From: Lacisediminihabitans sp.
GTDB taxonomy: Bacteria; Actinomycetota; Actinomycetes; Actinomycetales; Microbacteriaceae
Direction: 5' to 3'
Assembly (NCBI GenBank): GCA_025362355.1
Contig: JANYGT010000148.1
Span: forward strand, 1 to 52,031
DNA: 52,031 bases
Part shown: positions 34,560 to 44,400 of the stretch, one piece after another
How positions within the stretch are numbered: the first letter of the stretch is position 1
Layout of the letters: every line of letters begins with the position of its first letter
Made by a program: the position numbers and the translations under genes
The notes under the pieces: model-generated
Told to the model about the DNA's origin: nothing
What the model saw: the letters and a program-made list of their open reading frames with translations, nothing else
Databases searched by the model: none

Positions 34560-35378
34560 CTACTTCGCGGAGTAGAGGATCGGGTTGAGCGGGCCGGAGG
34601 GAACCTCTCCCACCGGGGTACCGCCCAGCCAGTCGTTGACCTCGCGAGCATGGAACTCGTTGGTCGGCGCGATGATCTCGATGTCGGCATCCATGTAGAT
34701 GATGGTCATCACGGCGCGCGGCGAGCCGGAGTTGTTGGCGCCGGCCCGGTGGAAGGTCCACCCGGTGTGGAACGAGACATCGCCGAGCTTGAACGGCTCG
34801 ACGACGAGCGGGAAGTTCGCTTCGGCAAGGTCGACTTTGAGCTTGGCCTCCGACTCGTCACTGATCGGGAGGTCGCGGCCGAATTCGTGCTTCTGGCTGC
34901 CCCTGGCGAAGGAAAGCGGACCCATGTCCTCCGGCGTCTCCTGCAGCGGAACCCAGACCGTCACCGTGCGATCGCTCGACAGCGGCCAGTAGTACTGGTC
35001 GGCGTGCCACGGGGTGATGCCGCCGCCCGACTCCTTGTACAGAGCCTGGTGCTGGTAGAGGCGAACGCCGCGAACACCGAGCAGGTCGGCCGCGATGGCG
35101 GCGAGACGCTCGGAGAAGACGAACTCCTTGACGATCTCGCTGTGCTGCCACAGGTTCGACACCTGCAGGAACGCCTTGCCGTAGGTGTCACGCTCTTCGA
35201 GGGGAAGGTGCTGGGTGTTGAGTTCCTTCACCTTTGCGGTGATCTCGGCCTCGTAGTATTTCAGAGTCTCGGGATCGAGAACGGCGGAAAGCTTGACAAA
35301 GCCTTCCTCGTTGAACTTCTGGATGGTTTCGAACGAGACGGGGTATCTCGTCTTCATGTTCTCAAGTGTGGTGGTCAT
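34560..35378 (-). CDS. Phytanoyl-CoA dioxygenase family protein
   Basis: Fe(II)/2-oxoglutarate oxygenase, 272 residues. Iron ligands His125 and Asp127 (PWHADQYYW) and His210 (WTFHRAGAN); Arg221 probably binds 2-oxoglutarate. Such PhyH relatives hydroxylate small molecules rather than phytanoyl-CoA. Divergent from an AraC-type gene, about 114 bp away, and likely controlled by it. A GATTCT box lies six bases before the ATG. Confidence 0.88.
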   Translation of the reverse strand: MTTTLENMKTRYPVSFETIQKFNEEGFVKLSAVLDPETLKYYEAEITAKVKELNTQHLPLEERDTYGKAFLQVSNLWQHSEIVKEFVFSERLAAIAADLLGVRGVRLYQHQALYKESGGGITPWHADQYYWPLSSDRTVTVWVPLQETPEDMGPLSFARGSQKHEFGRDLPISDESEAKLKVDLAEANFPLVVEPFKLGDVSFHTGWTFHRAGANNSGSPRAVMTIIYMDADIEIIAPTNEFHAREVNDWLGGTPVGEVPSGPLNPILYSAK

Positions 35379-35492
35379 GAGTAAAGAATCGTCGAAATCA
35401 GCACCCGGAACAACGTCGCTCGATTCACTTTGTAATACTATTTTGTCACTGGGCGCGCGAGTGTCAGGCGGTTATTATTCGAGGGAGAACCC

Positions 35493-36341
35493 ATGCTCGC
35501 ATCGTTCGAGCACATCGTGCCGACCTTCCCGCTCACCTGGGCGATCACGACGCTCGACCTTCCGCAGTTCGAGTCGACCTGGCACTTCCATCCGGAGTTC
35601 GAACTCACCTACATCCGGGCCGGTCAGGGTACGCGTCTCGTCGGGGACTCGGTCGGCGAGTACGTGCCGGGTAACATCACCCTGATCGGGCCGGAGGTAC
35701 CGCACACCTACGTGTCGACGCCGGGCGAGCTGAAGCATTCCGCAGTGGTGATGCAGTTCAAACGCGACTTCCTGGGCGACGGATTCTTCGACCTCCCGCT
35801 CTTCGCCAGTGTCGCGGCGTTGCTCAGGGCGTCCCGGCGCGGGGTCTCGTTCGCCGTCGAGGATGACGTGATCGCGCGCCTCGAGAGGGCCGCGCCGGCC
35901 GAGAAGACGCTCGGACTTCTCGAGCTTCTGGTCGATCTGTCGCACCGCACTCCCGACATCCTCGCGAGCGACCAGCAGACGCCCGCGCTCAATCTGGTGT
36001 CGGCACAGCGGATCGAGTCGATGGTTCGCCTCATGCACACCGACTTCGCCTCGGACGTCACCCTCGCCGACATCGCGGCCGCCGCCCACCTCACCCCGAG
36101 TTCGGCCAGTCGGCTGTTCTCCCGAAGCACAGGAAGCAGCGTCACGATCTACCTCAACGTCGTTCGCGTGAACGCCGCCTGTCGCCTGCTCAGGGACACG
36201 GATGCCTCGATCGCCTCGATCGCCGTCGACAGCGGGTTCACCAACCTCTCGAACTTCAACCGACGCTTTCGAGACGTGAAGCGGATGACCCCGCGGGAGT
36301 ATCGGGCGGGATTCACGCTCGACGCCGTGTCACAGCTGTAA
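35493..36341 (+). CDS. AraC family transcriptional regulator with cupin domain
   Basis: 282 residues. N-terminal cupin (FESTWHFHPEFELTYIRAGQGTRLVGD) senses a ligand. Two C-terminal HTHs (VTLADIAAAAHLTPSSASRLFSRSTG and ASIASIAVDSGFTNLSNFNRRFRDVKRMTPREYR) bind DNA. GAGGGAG ribosome site. Divergent from the PhyH gene, the usual arrangement for a local activator. Confidence 0.92.
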   Translation: MLASFEHIVPTFPLTWAITTLDLPQFESTWHFHPEFELTYIRAGQGTRLVGDSVGEYVPGNITLIGPEVPHTYVSTPGELKHSAVVMQFKRDFLGDGFFDLPLFASVAALLRASRRGVSFAVEDDVIARLERAAPAEKTLGLLELLVDLSHRTPDILASDQQTPALNLVSAQRIESMVRLMHTDFASDVTLADIAAAAHLTPSSASRLFSRSTGSSVTIYLNVVRVNAACRLLRDTDASIASIAVDSGFTNLSNFNRRFRDVKRMTPREYRAGFTLDAVSQL

Positions 36342-36345
36342 GCCG

Positions 36346-36567
36346 CTACTCGCCTTTCGAACCCTCGTCATCCGTCGCTTCCTCGCTCGCCGATGCAGCG
36401 GACTCCTCCGGAAGCGACCCCAGCGGCCCTCCGCCGAAGTCGGCCGCGTTCGCCGCGGGTGCCGACTCCTTCAGCAGCGCAGCAGCCGTCGCGAGCGCCT
36501 CAGCTGCCTCAGCTGCATCCCCCGCGGCGGCGCCGCCCTGGTTCGCGAACTGGTCGAATGTCGCCAT
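36346..36567 (-). CDS. Small acidic Ala-rich protein
   Basis: 73 residues, very rich in Ala, Glu, Ser and Gly, ending EEATDDEGSKGE; probably disordered. A good ribosome site (AAGGAGAC) six bases before the ATG argues it is translated. No recognised family. It ends 4 bp after the AraC stop, convergent with it. Confidence 0.6.
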   Translation of the reverse strand: MATFDQFANQGGAAAGDAAEAAEALATAAALLKESAPAANAADFGGGPLGSLPEESAASASEEATDDEGSKGE

Positions 36568-36647
36568 GAGCGTCTCCTTCAGATCCGATGCCCTGCTGAC
36601 TTCTGCCCTGCGAGCCTAGCCAGCCTGCCATGTTCACGTAAAGCCTG

Positions 36648-37997
36648 TCACCTCCAGGAGAAGATGCCCTGGGGGTCGTGCTCCGCCGCAATCGACATGA
36701 GCCGCTCGAACGTGTCTTTCGGCCAGCACGATGGATACTTCTCCGGCGATGGATGCGCCGCGAAATTGATCGTCGTCTGGCTCGACGTCCACGGGGCGAG
36801 GCTCGTGAGTGTCGCGGCCCAGAACGCGTCGAACGACTGCGCGGAGACATCCGGAGTCAGCACGCCGACGAGCCCGAGCGTGAAGGCGTTCCCCCGGCCG
36901 CCGACGGAACTCCCGCCCTCGACATCGATGGCGGTGCGATTGCCGAGGTGACGCAGTTCGGCCGAGACGACGGGGGGATGGGCATCCGCTCCGAAGCGTG
37001 CGAGAAAGGCGCCGGCGAACTCGGCATCGGCCGAGGTCAGCATGACGCCGTCCACCCAGGCGGGCGCCGGCCGGTCGGGGTCGTTGTGCACGAGCGCGAT
37101 CTTCGTGGTCGGCATCGCCCCGAGGGTGTCGATGAGCACGGGTGCGAGGGCGCGGAGGGGCTCGGCGAGTCGCGACCCCTCGTCGATCTCGCCGGGATAG
37201 ACGAACCGCAAAGCGAGCGCGGTCGCCCCTCTCAGCGGCGGTGGAAGCTCATCGATCGGCGGAAACCGGATGATCGCGATCGACGTCGACACCTCAGGAT
37301 CGGCCGTCGCGCACCAGTCGAGCCAGCCCGTGAGAACGGTGTCGATGTGCTCGGCGGCGAAGAACAGCGAGCCGCCGTAGATCTCGGCGAGAGGCACGAG
37401 GGCGAAGGTCAGCTCGGTGACGACGCCGAAGCCGGCCCTCCCCCCGCGCAGAGCCCAGAACAGGTCGGGATTCTCGGTCGCGCTTGCGACCTTCAGCTCG
37501 CCGTCTGCCGTGACGATCCGGAACGAGATGGCGAAGTCGGAACTGAAGCCATGGCTGCGCGCGTACGGCCCGAGCCCGCCGCCGAGCGTGTAGCCGATGG
37601 CGCCGACCGAGCCGGAGGATCCGGTGATCGCGGTGAGCCCATGCTCGCCTGCCGCCGCGATGACCGCTGACCACCGCACTCCCGCACCGATCGTCGCGAT
37701 CCCGGCGACCGGGTCGATGACGACCGTGTCGAGACGACGCGTCGTGATGAGCAGACCGCCGCTCAGGGTTCCGTGGGCGGCGTGCCCCGTCGACTGGATG
37801 TGCACGTGCAGCCCATTGCGGGATGCGAACAGCACCGCCTGCTGCACGTCGGCTTCGCTCGCGACGCCGACCACGACATCCGGATGCACCGTGGCCGCGA
37901 GCATGAAGGGGGTGACTTCAGCGCCGAATCCGTCGTCGCCCGGCACCAGCACCGGTCCGGCGACCTCTGTTCTCAGCACGGTCACGTCAAGCGTCAT
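36648..37997 (-). CDS. FAD-binding oxidoreductase (VAO/berberine-bridge-like)
   Basis: About 449 residues. The PCMH FAD domain has VVVGVASEADVQQAVLFA, then STGHAAHGTLSGGLLI with a His at the place of the covalent FAD link, and SVGAIGYTLGGGLGPYARSHGF. The C-terminus DPQGIFSWR resembles the BBE end motif. Substrate unknown. ATG 37997 is chosen; GTG 38003 is possible. It lies 47 bp after the carotenoid-desaturase-like gene and is probably the third gene of a MarR-controlled operon. Confidence 0.85.
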   Translation of the reverse strand: MTLDVTVLRTEVAGPVLVPGDDGFGAEVTPFMLAATVHPDVVVGVASEADVQQAVLFASRNGLHVHIQSTGHAAHGTLSGGLLITTRRLDTVVIDPVAGIATIGAGVRWSAVIAAAGEHGLTAITGSSGSVGAIGYTLGGGLGPYARSHGFSSDFAISFRIVTADGELKVASATENPDLFWALRGGRAGFGVVTELTFALVPLAEIYGGSLFFAAEHIDTVLTGWLDWCATADPEVSTSIAIIRFPPIDELPPPLRGATALALRFVYPGEIDEGSRLAEPLRALAPVLIDTLGAMPTTKIALVHNDPDRPAPAWVDGVMLTSADAEFAGAFLARFGADAHPPVVSAELRHLGNRTAIDVEGGSSVGGRGNAFTLGLVGVLTPDVSAQSFDAFWAATLTSLAPWTSSQTTINFAAHPSPEKYPSCWPKDTFERLMSIAAEHDPQGIFSWR

Positions 37998-38044
37998 GGC
38001 CACACGTTAGCGGCAGCGGATGACGAGCGGCCGTCGCTTCGCGG

Positions 38045-39595
38045 CTAGAGCCCTTCGAGAACCGCCATCGCGGCGTTGTGCCCGCCGATGCCGCTCACCC
38101 CGCCGCCGCGCACCGCACCCGCTCCGCAGAGCAGGATGCGATCGTTGGCGGTCGCGACGCCCCAGCGCTCGGCCGCGGTCGCGAGCGGCGCGTCATCCTC
38201 CGCGAACGGCCACGACAGCGGCGCGTGGAAGATGTTGCCGCCGGGCAGACCGAGTGCCGACTCGAGGTCTGCGGTGGTCTTCGTCTCGATGCAGGGCCGG
38301 CCGGCGGCATCCAGCAGCAGGAGGCCCTCGATGGGTTCGGCGAGCACACTGTCGAGCGAGTCGAGCACCGCACGGGTGAGTTCGTCGCGGCGGGAGTCGC
38401 CGTTCTGCGACGAGATCAGCCGGTCAGGGGTGTGCAGCCCGAAGACGGTGAGGGTCTGGGCGCCGGAGGCGAAAAGCTCCGGAGAGAGTATCGACGGATC
38501 GGTCAGCGAGTGACAGTAGATCTCGGCCGGAAGCGGGCTCGGGATGATGCCGACCGACGCATCCCGAAACCCGCTCTCGAGCTGGCCGTAGCCCTCATTG
38601 ATGTGGAACGTTCCACCGAAGGCCGCGGCCGGGTCGATCGACGAATCGAGCAGGTGCGGCAGCCGGGACAGCAGCAGGTTCACCTTGACCTGCGACCCCT
38701 CGGGCCGCTCACTCACGACGCCGAGCATCCGCGCGAGCACGTGTGGGGCGACATTCGCGAGCACCGTCCCGCCGACGATGGTCCGCTCGGCGTCGCCAAG
38801 CAGGTAATGCACCTCGCCGTCCGGGCTTATCGACACGACCTCCGCGCCGGTGAGGATCGTCGCGCCGGCCGTGCGCGCCGCATCCTCGAGCTGGCTGGAG
38901 ACCGCGCCCATGCCGCCGATCGGAACGTCCCAGTCGCCGGTTCCGCCGCCGATCACGTGATAGAGGAAACAGCGATTGGCGTCGAGGTTCGCGTCGTTGG
39001 CAGAGGCGAAGGTGCCGATCAGCGCGTCCGTGAGCACGACGCCGCGCACGAGATCATTCTCGAAGCGCCGCTCGATGACCGCGCCGATCGGGCGCTCGAC
39101 CAGGTCGTTCCAGAGTGAGTCGTCGGCGACGAGGGCCCTCAGCTCAGTGCGTCGCAGCAGGGGTTCGCAGACGGTCGGGAAGACCGCGCTCGCCACGCGG
39201 GCGGTGTCGTCGTAGAAGGCGTTCCACGCGACGATGTCGGCGCCGATCGAGCGGAACGAGGCATCCGTAGCCGCAGCGTCCCCGTTGTCGACGAGCAGCC
39301 CTTTCGCTGTGCCGGGAAGCGGCGTGTACGACGAATATCGCCGCCTGGCGAGCGGGATGTCGAGCTTCAGTTCGCGGATGATGCGGGCCGGAAGCAGGCT
39401 CACCAGATACGAGTAGCGCGACAGCCGCGCCTCGAACCCCTCGAACGCGAAGGCACTGACCGCCGCGCCGCCCACCGAATCGAGGCGCTCAAGCACGGTG
39501 ACCGAGAGGCCGGCCTGCGCGAGGTACGCGGCGGCGACGAGTCCGTTGTGGCCGCCACCGACGATGACGACATCGGCGCTGGTGGTGCCGGTCAC
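38045..39595 (-). CDS. Phytoene desaturase-like FAD/NAD(P) oxidoreductase
   Basis: 516 residues. Starts VTGTTSADVVIVGGGHNGLVAAAYLAQ, then VTVLERLDSVGGAA; the C-terminal IFHAPLSWPF and LLCGAGAVRGGGVSGIGGHNAA segments are typical of the CrtI/PYROXD2 group. No other carotenoid gene is nearby, so a carotenoid role is doubtful. The GTG start overlaps the marR stop (GTGA), so the pair is coupled. Confidence 0.88.
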   Translation of the reverse strand: MTGTTSADVVIVGGGHNGLVAAAYLAQAGLSVTVLERLDSVGGAAVSAFAFEGFEARLSRYSYLVSLLPARIIRELKLDIPLARRRYSSYTPLPGTAKGLLVDNGDAAATDASFRSIGADIVAWNAFYDDTARVASAVFPTVCEPLLRRTELRALVADDSLWNDLVERPIGAVIERRFENDLVRGVVLTDALIGTFASANDANLDANRCFLYHVIGGGTGDWDVPIGGMGAVSSQLEDAARTAGATILTGAEVVSISPDGEVHYLLGDAERTIVGGTVLANVAPHVLARMLGVVSERPEGSQVKVNLLLSRLPHLLDSSIDPAAAFGGTFHINEGYGQLESGFRDASVGIIPSPLPAEIYCHSLTDPSILSPELFASGAQTLTVFGLHTPDRLISSQNGDSRRDELTRAVLDSLDSVLAEPIEGLLLLDAAGRPCIETKTTADLESALGLPGGNIFHAPLSWPFAEDDAPLATAAERWGVATANDRILLCGAGAVRGGGVSGIGGHNAAMAVLEGL

Positions 39596-40107
39596 GCTAT
39601 CTTCTGCTCGGGTTCGTCGTCGGTCTCCGGCTGTGGCGCATCCTCGTCGGCTCCGCAACCGATGGCGCCGACGACCCGGGCGGAGAGCGACTCGAGCGAC
39701 GCGGCATCCATCGGCTCGAGAACATCGAGGAAGTAGCGACGGATGGCGGCACTGTGTCCGCGGATCGCCCCGAGAACGGCGCGTCGGCCGGAGACGGTGA
39801 GCCCGATCCACGATCCGCGAGCATCGACGTCGCATTCGGTGCGGTCGAGCAGCTCGCGCTTCTCCATGCGCGTCACCAGATGCGAGACGCGGCTCTTCTC
39901 CCAGCCGATCGCCTCGGCGATGGCCGTGATGCGCAGGCTTCGCCGCGGGGCGTCGTAGATGGCGAGGAGGATCTCGTATTCCGATGCCGAGAGCCCTGAA
40001 TCGCGCTGCAGCTGCAGGTCGAGCGCCCGGTCGAGGCGACGACGCATCGTGTAGAACGACTGCCACGTTTCGCGCTCGGCGTCGGTCAGCGCCGGAGATT
40101 CAGCCAT
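39592..40107 (-). CDS. MarR family transcriptional regulator
   Basis: 171 residues. Winged HTH: SEYEILLAIYDAPRRSLRITAIAEAIGWEKSRVSHLVTRMEKRELL with the wing DARGSWIGLTVSGR. A Glu/Asp-rich tail. First gene of the operon with two FAD enzymes, which it probably represses together with itself; a palindrome overlaps its promoter. Confidence 0.92.
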   Translation of the reverse strand: MAESPALTDAERETWQSFYTMRRRLDRALDLQLQRDSGLSASEYEILLAIYDAPRRSLRITAIAEAIGWEKSRVSHLVTRMEKRELLDRTECDVDARGSWIGLTVSGRRAVLGAIRGHSAAIRRYFLDVLEPMDAASLESLSARVVGAIGCGADEDAPQPETDDEPEQKIA

Positions 40108-40113
40108 ACCCAG

Positions 40114-40119
40114 ATTCTA
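40114..40119 (-). promoter_or_regulatory. marR -10 box, leaderless promoter
   Basis: TAGAAT on the minus strand, six bases, then the ATG at 40107. Confidence 0.6.
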
Positions 40120-40127
40120 TGCAGTGA

Positions 40128-40139
40128 GTGACGCGTCAC
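40128..40139. promoter_or_regulatory. Candidate MarR operator
   Basis: GTGACGCGTCAC, a perfect 12-bp palindrome 8 bp upstream of the marR -10 box, within the space a polymerase would cover. Fits autorepression. Confidence 0.5.
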
Positions 40140-40192
40140 CGAGGGGGTTGACCCCGGTTCATCGGGTTATGCCCGCTGGATTCAGCCTGCCT

Positions 40193-40858
40193 CTAGCCGA
40201 GAATACTTTTCGTCAGGTCGCTGGGGACCAATCGGATGTCTACTGTCCACCTGTAGTCGTCGCTCATCCAGGTGAAGGCACCTCGTTCCGCTGCTTGGAT
40301 CCATCGCGAAATCGGTGTGCAGAGGGAGACGGCGCGATCCGTCAGCTCCGTCTCTCGTTCGGCGAAAGACACGTTAGCTGATCGAATTCGGGGTGGCGCG
40401 TCTCCGGGTTCGTTGCATTCGACCGCGACAGCTTCGGAGCTGGTTTCTAGTCTGAGCCAGCCTTCGCCCGCGCCGTAGGTGAGGCTGTCGTAGTCCAGTT
40501 CCTCTGAGAGCGCCAGTTCTAGGTCGCCTCGGGAATCATCGTAAGTTTTCAGGGCCTCATCCAGAGTGGCCATTCGGATAACGGGCAATCCACCGATGAG
40601 GATGCCGGGTCTTCGAACCACTCCGTTATGCCACCGGAACCACACGACGAGCTCCTCGGGGCACCTCAGCCCCCGGGACGAAAGTTTTGCGTCGATCTCC
40701 AGGCGGCTGATGCCGGGATTGAGGTAATCGGCGACCGGACTGCCGAGGCTCGTCAGGGCTGCCTCATATTGCTCGAGAAGCTCCCTGAGTCGCTGTGGGC
40801 TCGCTCCTTCGAGCATTGGCCCGTCCGGGGTGCTCAGGTATCGGAAGTCTGAATGCAT
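40193..40858 (-). CDS. SMI1/KNR4 (SUKH)-like protein, full length
   Basis: 221 residues. The PEELVVWFRWHNGV segment is the typical SUKH core (Pro, two aromatics, then NG), with conserved Asp/Trp later (YGAGEGWLRLETSSEAVAVECNEPG). SUKH proteins often serve as immunity proteins to secreted nucleases, but no toxin gene is next to it. GAGGA ribosome site. GC is lower than in the flanking genes. A shorter paralogue lies directly upstream. Confidence 0.65.
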   Translation of the reverse strand: MHSDFRYLSTPDGPMLEGASPQRLRELLEQYEAALTSLGSPVADYLNPGISRLEIDAKLSSRGLRCPEELVVWFRWHNGVVRRPGILIGGLPVIRMATLDEALKTYDDSRGDLELALSEELDYDSLTYGAGEGWLRLETSSEAVAVECNEPGDAPPRIRSANVSFAERETELTDRAVSLCTPISRWIQAAERGAFTWMSDDYRWTVDIRLVPSDLTKSILG

Positions 40859-40888
40859 GGCGTCCTCAAGACTCCTATCCAGGCTGAT

Positions 40889-40930
40889 TCTCCGCCCTCC
40901 GCTCTCCGCCCTCCGCCCTCCGCCCTCCGC
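40889..40930. repeat. Heptamer tandem repeat (CCTCCGC)6
   Basis: Six units of CCTCCGC or TCTCCGC in a row, ending exactly at the stop codon of the shortened SMI1-like gene. A short-repeat tract of this kind can expand or contract by slippage. Confidence 0.9.
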
Positions 40931-41266
40931 TCAGCGCGATCCGGTCGGAATGCCGCGCGGCCCCTCCGAAAGAAGTTGCATCAAAAACATGGGCATCACA
41001 TTATGACTATTCGATGAGCGAGTTGGTCCATCTCTCCACTGGAACCATGCGATTGCTTCCTGCGGCGCAACGAGACCACATTCGTCGAATGCCAGAGTGA
41101 CATCGGAGGCAGAAGCTCCCGGGCGGAGATATTCGTCGACCGGCACCTCCTGTTTTCTCAGCTCGACTTCCAGCGCGATCAAGACTTCTGAGAGAAGAGC
41201 GGGTGATGCACCCTCGACTGACGGTCCGAACTCGGAACCGATCGTCTCGGGAAGATCAACGAGCAT
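40931..41266 (-). CDS. SMI1/KNR4-like protein, C-terminally shortened paralogue
   Basis: 111 residues from ATG 41266, which has GAGGAGGG seven bases upstream; GTG 41287 is less likely. The sequence parallels the next gene (EGASPALLSEVL versus EGASPQRLRELL; VPVDEYLRPGAS versus SPVADYLNPGIS; PQEAIAWFQWRDG versus PEELVVWFRWHNG) and then diverges and stops, lacking the second half of the fold. A tandem duplicate that has lost its 3' half. Confidence 0.6.
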   Translation of the reverse strand: MLVDLPETIGSEFGPSVEGASPALLSEVLIALEVELRKQEVPVDEYLRPGASASDVTLAFDECGLVAPQEAIAWFQWRDGPTRSSNSHNVMPMFLMQLLSEGPRGIPTGSR

Positions 41267-41447
41267 GGGGTAGCCCTCCTCAGACACGACATGGAGCCGA
41301 CGGTCAGCACGCGGGCGTTCTCAGCTATTCCAGCGCATCGATCAGAAAAACTGATGGAACTCGCTCAGATGGCGAACTCTTGCATCGCGCACGAAACGAC
41401 GCAGAAGCCTTGCGCTTCGAGCCGGGATCCCCGCAACGGCGGGCGAT

Positions 41448-41453
41448 TAGGCT
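41448..41453 (+). promoter_or_regulatory. putA -10 box, leaderless promoter
   Basis: TAGGCT, six bases, ATG 41460. Same hexamer and spacing as hemA. Confidence 0.6.
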
Positions 41454-41459
41454 CGCTAC

Positions 41460-44400
41460 ATGCCCTCGCATGCCTCCGATGCCCCCGATGTGTCCGTTGC
41501 GACAAACGACGATGTGTCCGCCGCACTCACCGGGGACGTCGCCCGATCTACTGCTGCGCTCGCCGACCCGCTCACCCGGGAGACGATCGAGACGGTGCGT
41601 CGCTGGCTTCGGGAGAGCGCGGATGTCGCCCCCGACGCATCCGCCGAGCGCCTCGCGGGCGTACTCAAGGACCCCCGCGGTCTCGACTTCACCATCGGGT
41701 TCGTCGACCGCGTCGTCCGGCCGGAAGACCTCAGGGTGGCCGGACGCAACCTCGAGGCGCTGTCGCGGTCGATCCCGTCATTCCTTCCCTGGTACATGCG
41801 CTTCGCCATCCAGCTCGGCGGAGGTTTCGCCCCGCTCATCCCGTGGCCCATCGTGCCCATCTCACGTGCGGTCCTCCGGCGAATGGTCGGCCACCTCATC
41901 CTGGATGCGACCCCGAAGAAGCTCGACAGGAGCATCGCGGAGCTGCGTCGTGCCGGCGTTCGGCTCAACCTCAACCTGCTCGGCGAGGCCGTGCTCGGTG
42001 ACGAAGAGGCCGACCGCCGTCTCGCCGGCACGCGCGAGATGCTCGAGCGCGACGACGTCGACTACGTCTCGATCAAGGTGTCGTCGGTGTCGAGCCAGCT
42101 GTCGATGTGGTCGTTCGACGAGACCGTGACGAGGGTCGTCGCCCGCCTGACACCCCTCTACGAGCTCGCCGCAGTCTCTGCGAAGCAGAAGTTCATCAAC
42201 CTCGACATGGAGGAGTTCCGCGACCTGGACCTGACCATCGCCGTCTTCGAACGCCTTCTCGAGCAGCCGCGGCTCCGCGGGCTCGAGGCCGGCATCGTGC
42301 TGCAGGCCTACCTTCCCGACGCTCTCGACGCGCTGCAGCGGCTCACGGCGTGGTCGAAGGAACGCCAACTGAACGGTGGCGCCGGTATCAAGGTGCGGCT
42401 AGTGAAGGGCGCGAACCTCGCGATGGAGCACGTCGACTCCGAGCTGCACGGCTGGCCGCTCGCGACCTGGGGCAGCAAGGTCGACACCGACACGAACTAC
42501 AAGCGCGTGCTCGACTGGGCGCTCACCCCGGAGCACACCGACGCCGTGCGCATCGGTGTCGCCGGCCACAACCTCTTCGACATCGCCCACGCATGGCTGC
42601 TCGCCAAGCAGCGCCGCGTCGACACCCGTATCGAGTTCGAGATGCTGCTCGGCATGGCCACCGGGCAGGCGGATGCCGTCAAACGAGACGTCGGCGGCCT
42701 GCTGCTCTACACACCCGTTGTGCGCCCGAGCGAGTTCGACTCCGCGATCTCGTACCTCATCCGCAGGCTCGAAGAGAATGCCAGCACCGACAACTTCATG
42801 TCGGGGGTCTTCGAACTCGACCGGCCATCCGTCTTCAGTCGCGAGGAGAACCGCTACCTCGACTCCCTCGCCGGGCTCGATTCGATCGTCCCTCCGTCCA
42901 ACCGGGTGCAGGATCGTACGGCCCACGTGCCGGAACCTCCGGTCGATACCGCGCCGCGCCCGTTCCACAACGAGCCGGACACCGACCCGTCGATCGCGGC
43001 CAACCGTCAGTGGGGACGGGACATCCTCTCCCGGGTGCCGACCTCCGCACTCGGCGTCTCCGGCATCGCCGACGCTCGGATCACGGATGCCACGGCCCTC
43101 GACGAGGTCATCTACAGCACCTCGACCGCCGGCACATCCTGGGGCCAGCGCCGCGCCGACACCCGCGCCGCCGTGCTGCACGCCGCCGGCGAATCGCTCG
43201 CCGCGAGTCGTGCAGCGCTCATCGAGGTCATGGCGAGCGAGACCGGCAAGACCATCGCCGAGGGCGACGTCGAGGTCAGCGAGGCCGTCGACTTCGCCCA
43301 CTTCTACGCCGAGCGCGCGCGCGAACTCGACCGGGTCGAGAACGCGACCTTCGTTCCGCCGAAGCTCATCGTCGTCACCCCACCGTGGAACTTCCCGGTC
43401 GCGATTCCGGCCGGGTCAGTGCTCGCAGCGCTCGCAGCAGGCGCCGGAGTCATCATCAAGCCGGCACCGCAGGCGAAGCGCAGCGCGGCCGTTCTCGTCG
43501 AGGCGCTGTGGGACGGCGGCGTTCCGCGCGACGTGCTCAGCATCGTGGATGTCGAGGAGGGAACACTCGGGCAGCGTCTCGTCTCGCATCCTTCCGTCGA
43601 CCGCGTCATCCTCACCGGGGCGTTCGAGACGGCGAAGCTGTTCCGCTCGTGGCGGGAAGACCTTCCGCTGCTCGCCGAGACGAGTGGTAAGAACGCGATC
43701 ATCGTCACTCCGAGCGCCGACCTCGACCTCGCCGTTGCGGATGTCGTCAAGAGCGCATTCGGACACGCCGGCCAGAAGTGCTCGGCCGCGTCCCTCGTGA
43801 TCCTGGTCGGCTCGGTCGCAAAGTCGGAGCGCTTCCGGCGGCAGCTCGTCGACTCGGTGAAGACGCTGCGGGTCGGCTGGCCGCAGGATCCGACGACGAT
43901 CATGGGACCGATCATCGAGCCGGCGGCCGGCAAACTGAAGCGCGCGCTGACCACGCTGGACGCCGGCGAGTCGTGGCTCGTCGAACCGCGCCAGCTCGAC
44001 GAATCCGGTCGCCTCTGGAGCCCCGGTATCCGCGACAACGTGCAGGCCGGCTCCGAGTTCCACCTGACCGAGTATTTCGGGCCGGTGCTCGGAATCCTGC
44101 GCGCCGACACCCTCGAGCAGGCGATCGCGCTGCAGAATGCGCCGTCCTATGGGCTGACCGCGGGCATCCACTCGCTCGATCCGAAGGAGATCGCCCTCTG
44201 GGTCGACACGGTCGAGGCCGGAAACCTCTACGTCAACCGCGGGATCACGGGCGCGATCGTTCGTCGCCAGCCTTTCGGCGGCTGGAAGCGCTCCACCGTC
44301 GGCGCGAGCGCGAAAGCCGGCGGACCGAACTACCTGCTCACCCTCGGCGACTGGCGTCCGGTGTTCAGCGAACCGGGAACGACGGTGGTGCTGTCGGGCC

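Noticed and set aside
38045-39595. Carotenoid biosynthesis gene (crtI)
   Set aside because: No crtB, crtE or lycopene cyclase nearby, and the sequence fits the broader PYROXD2-like group; a specific carotenoid role is unsupported.
42107-43690. Long plus-strand frames inside putA
   Set aside because: Shadows of putA in other frames, rich in Arg and Pro; the catalytic motifs are all in the putA frame.
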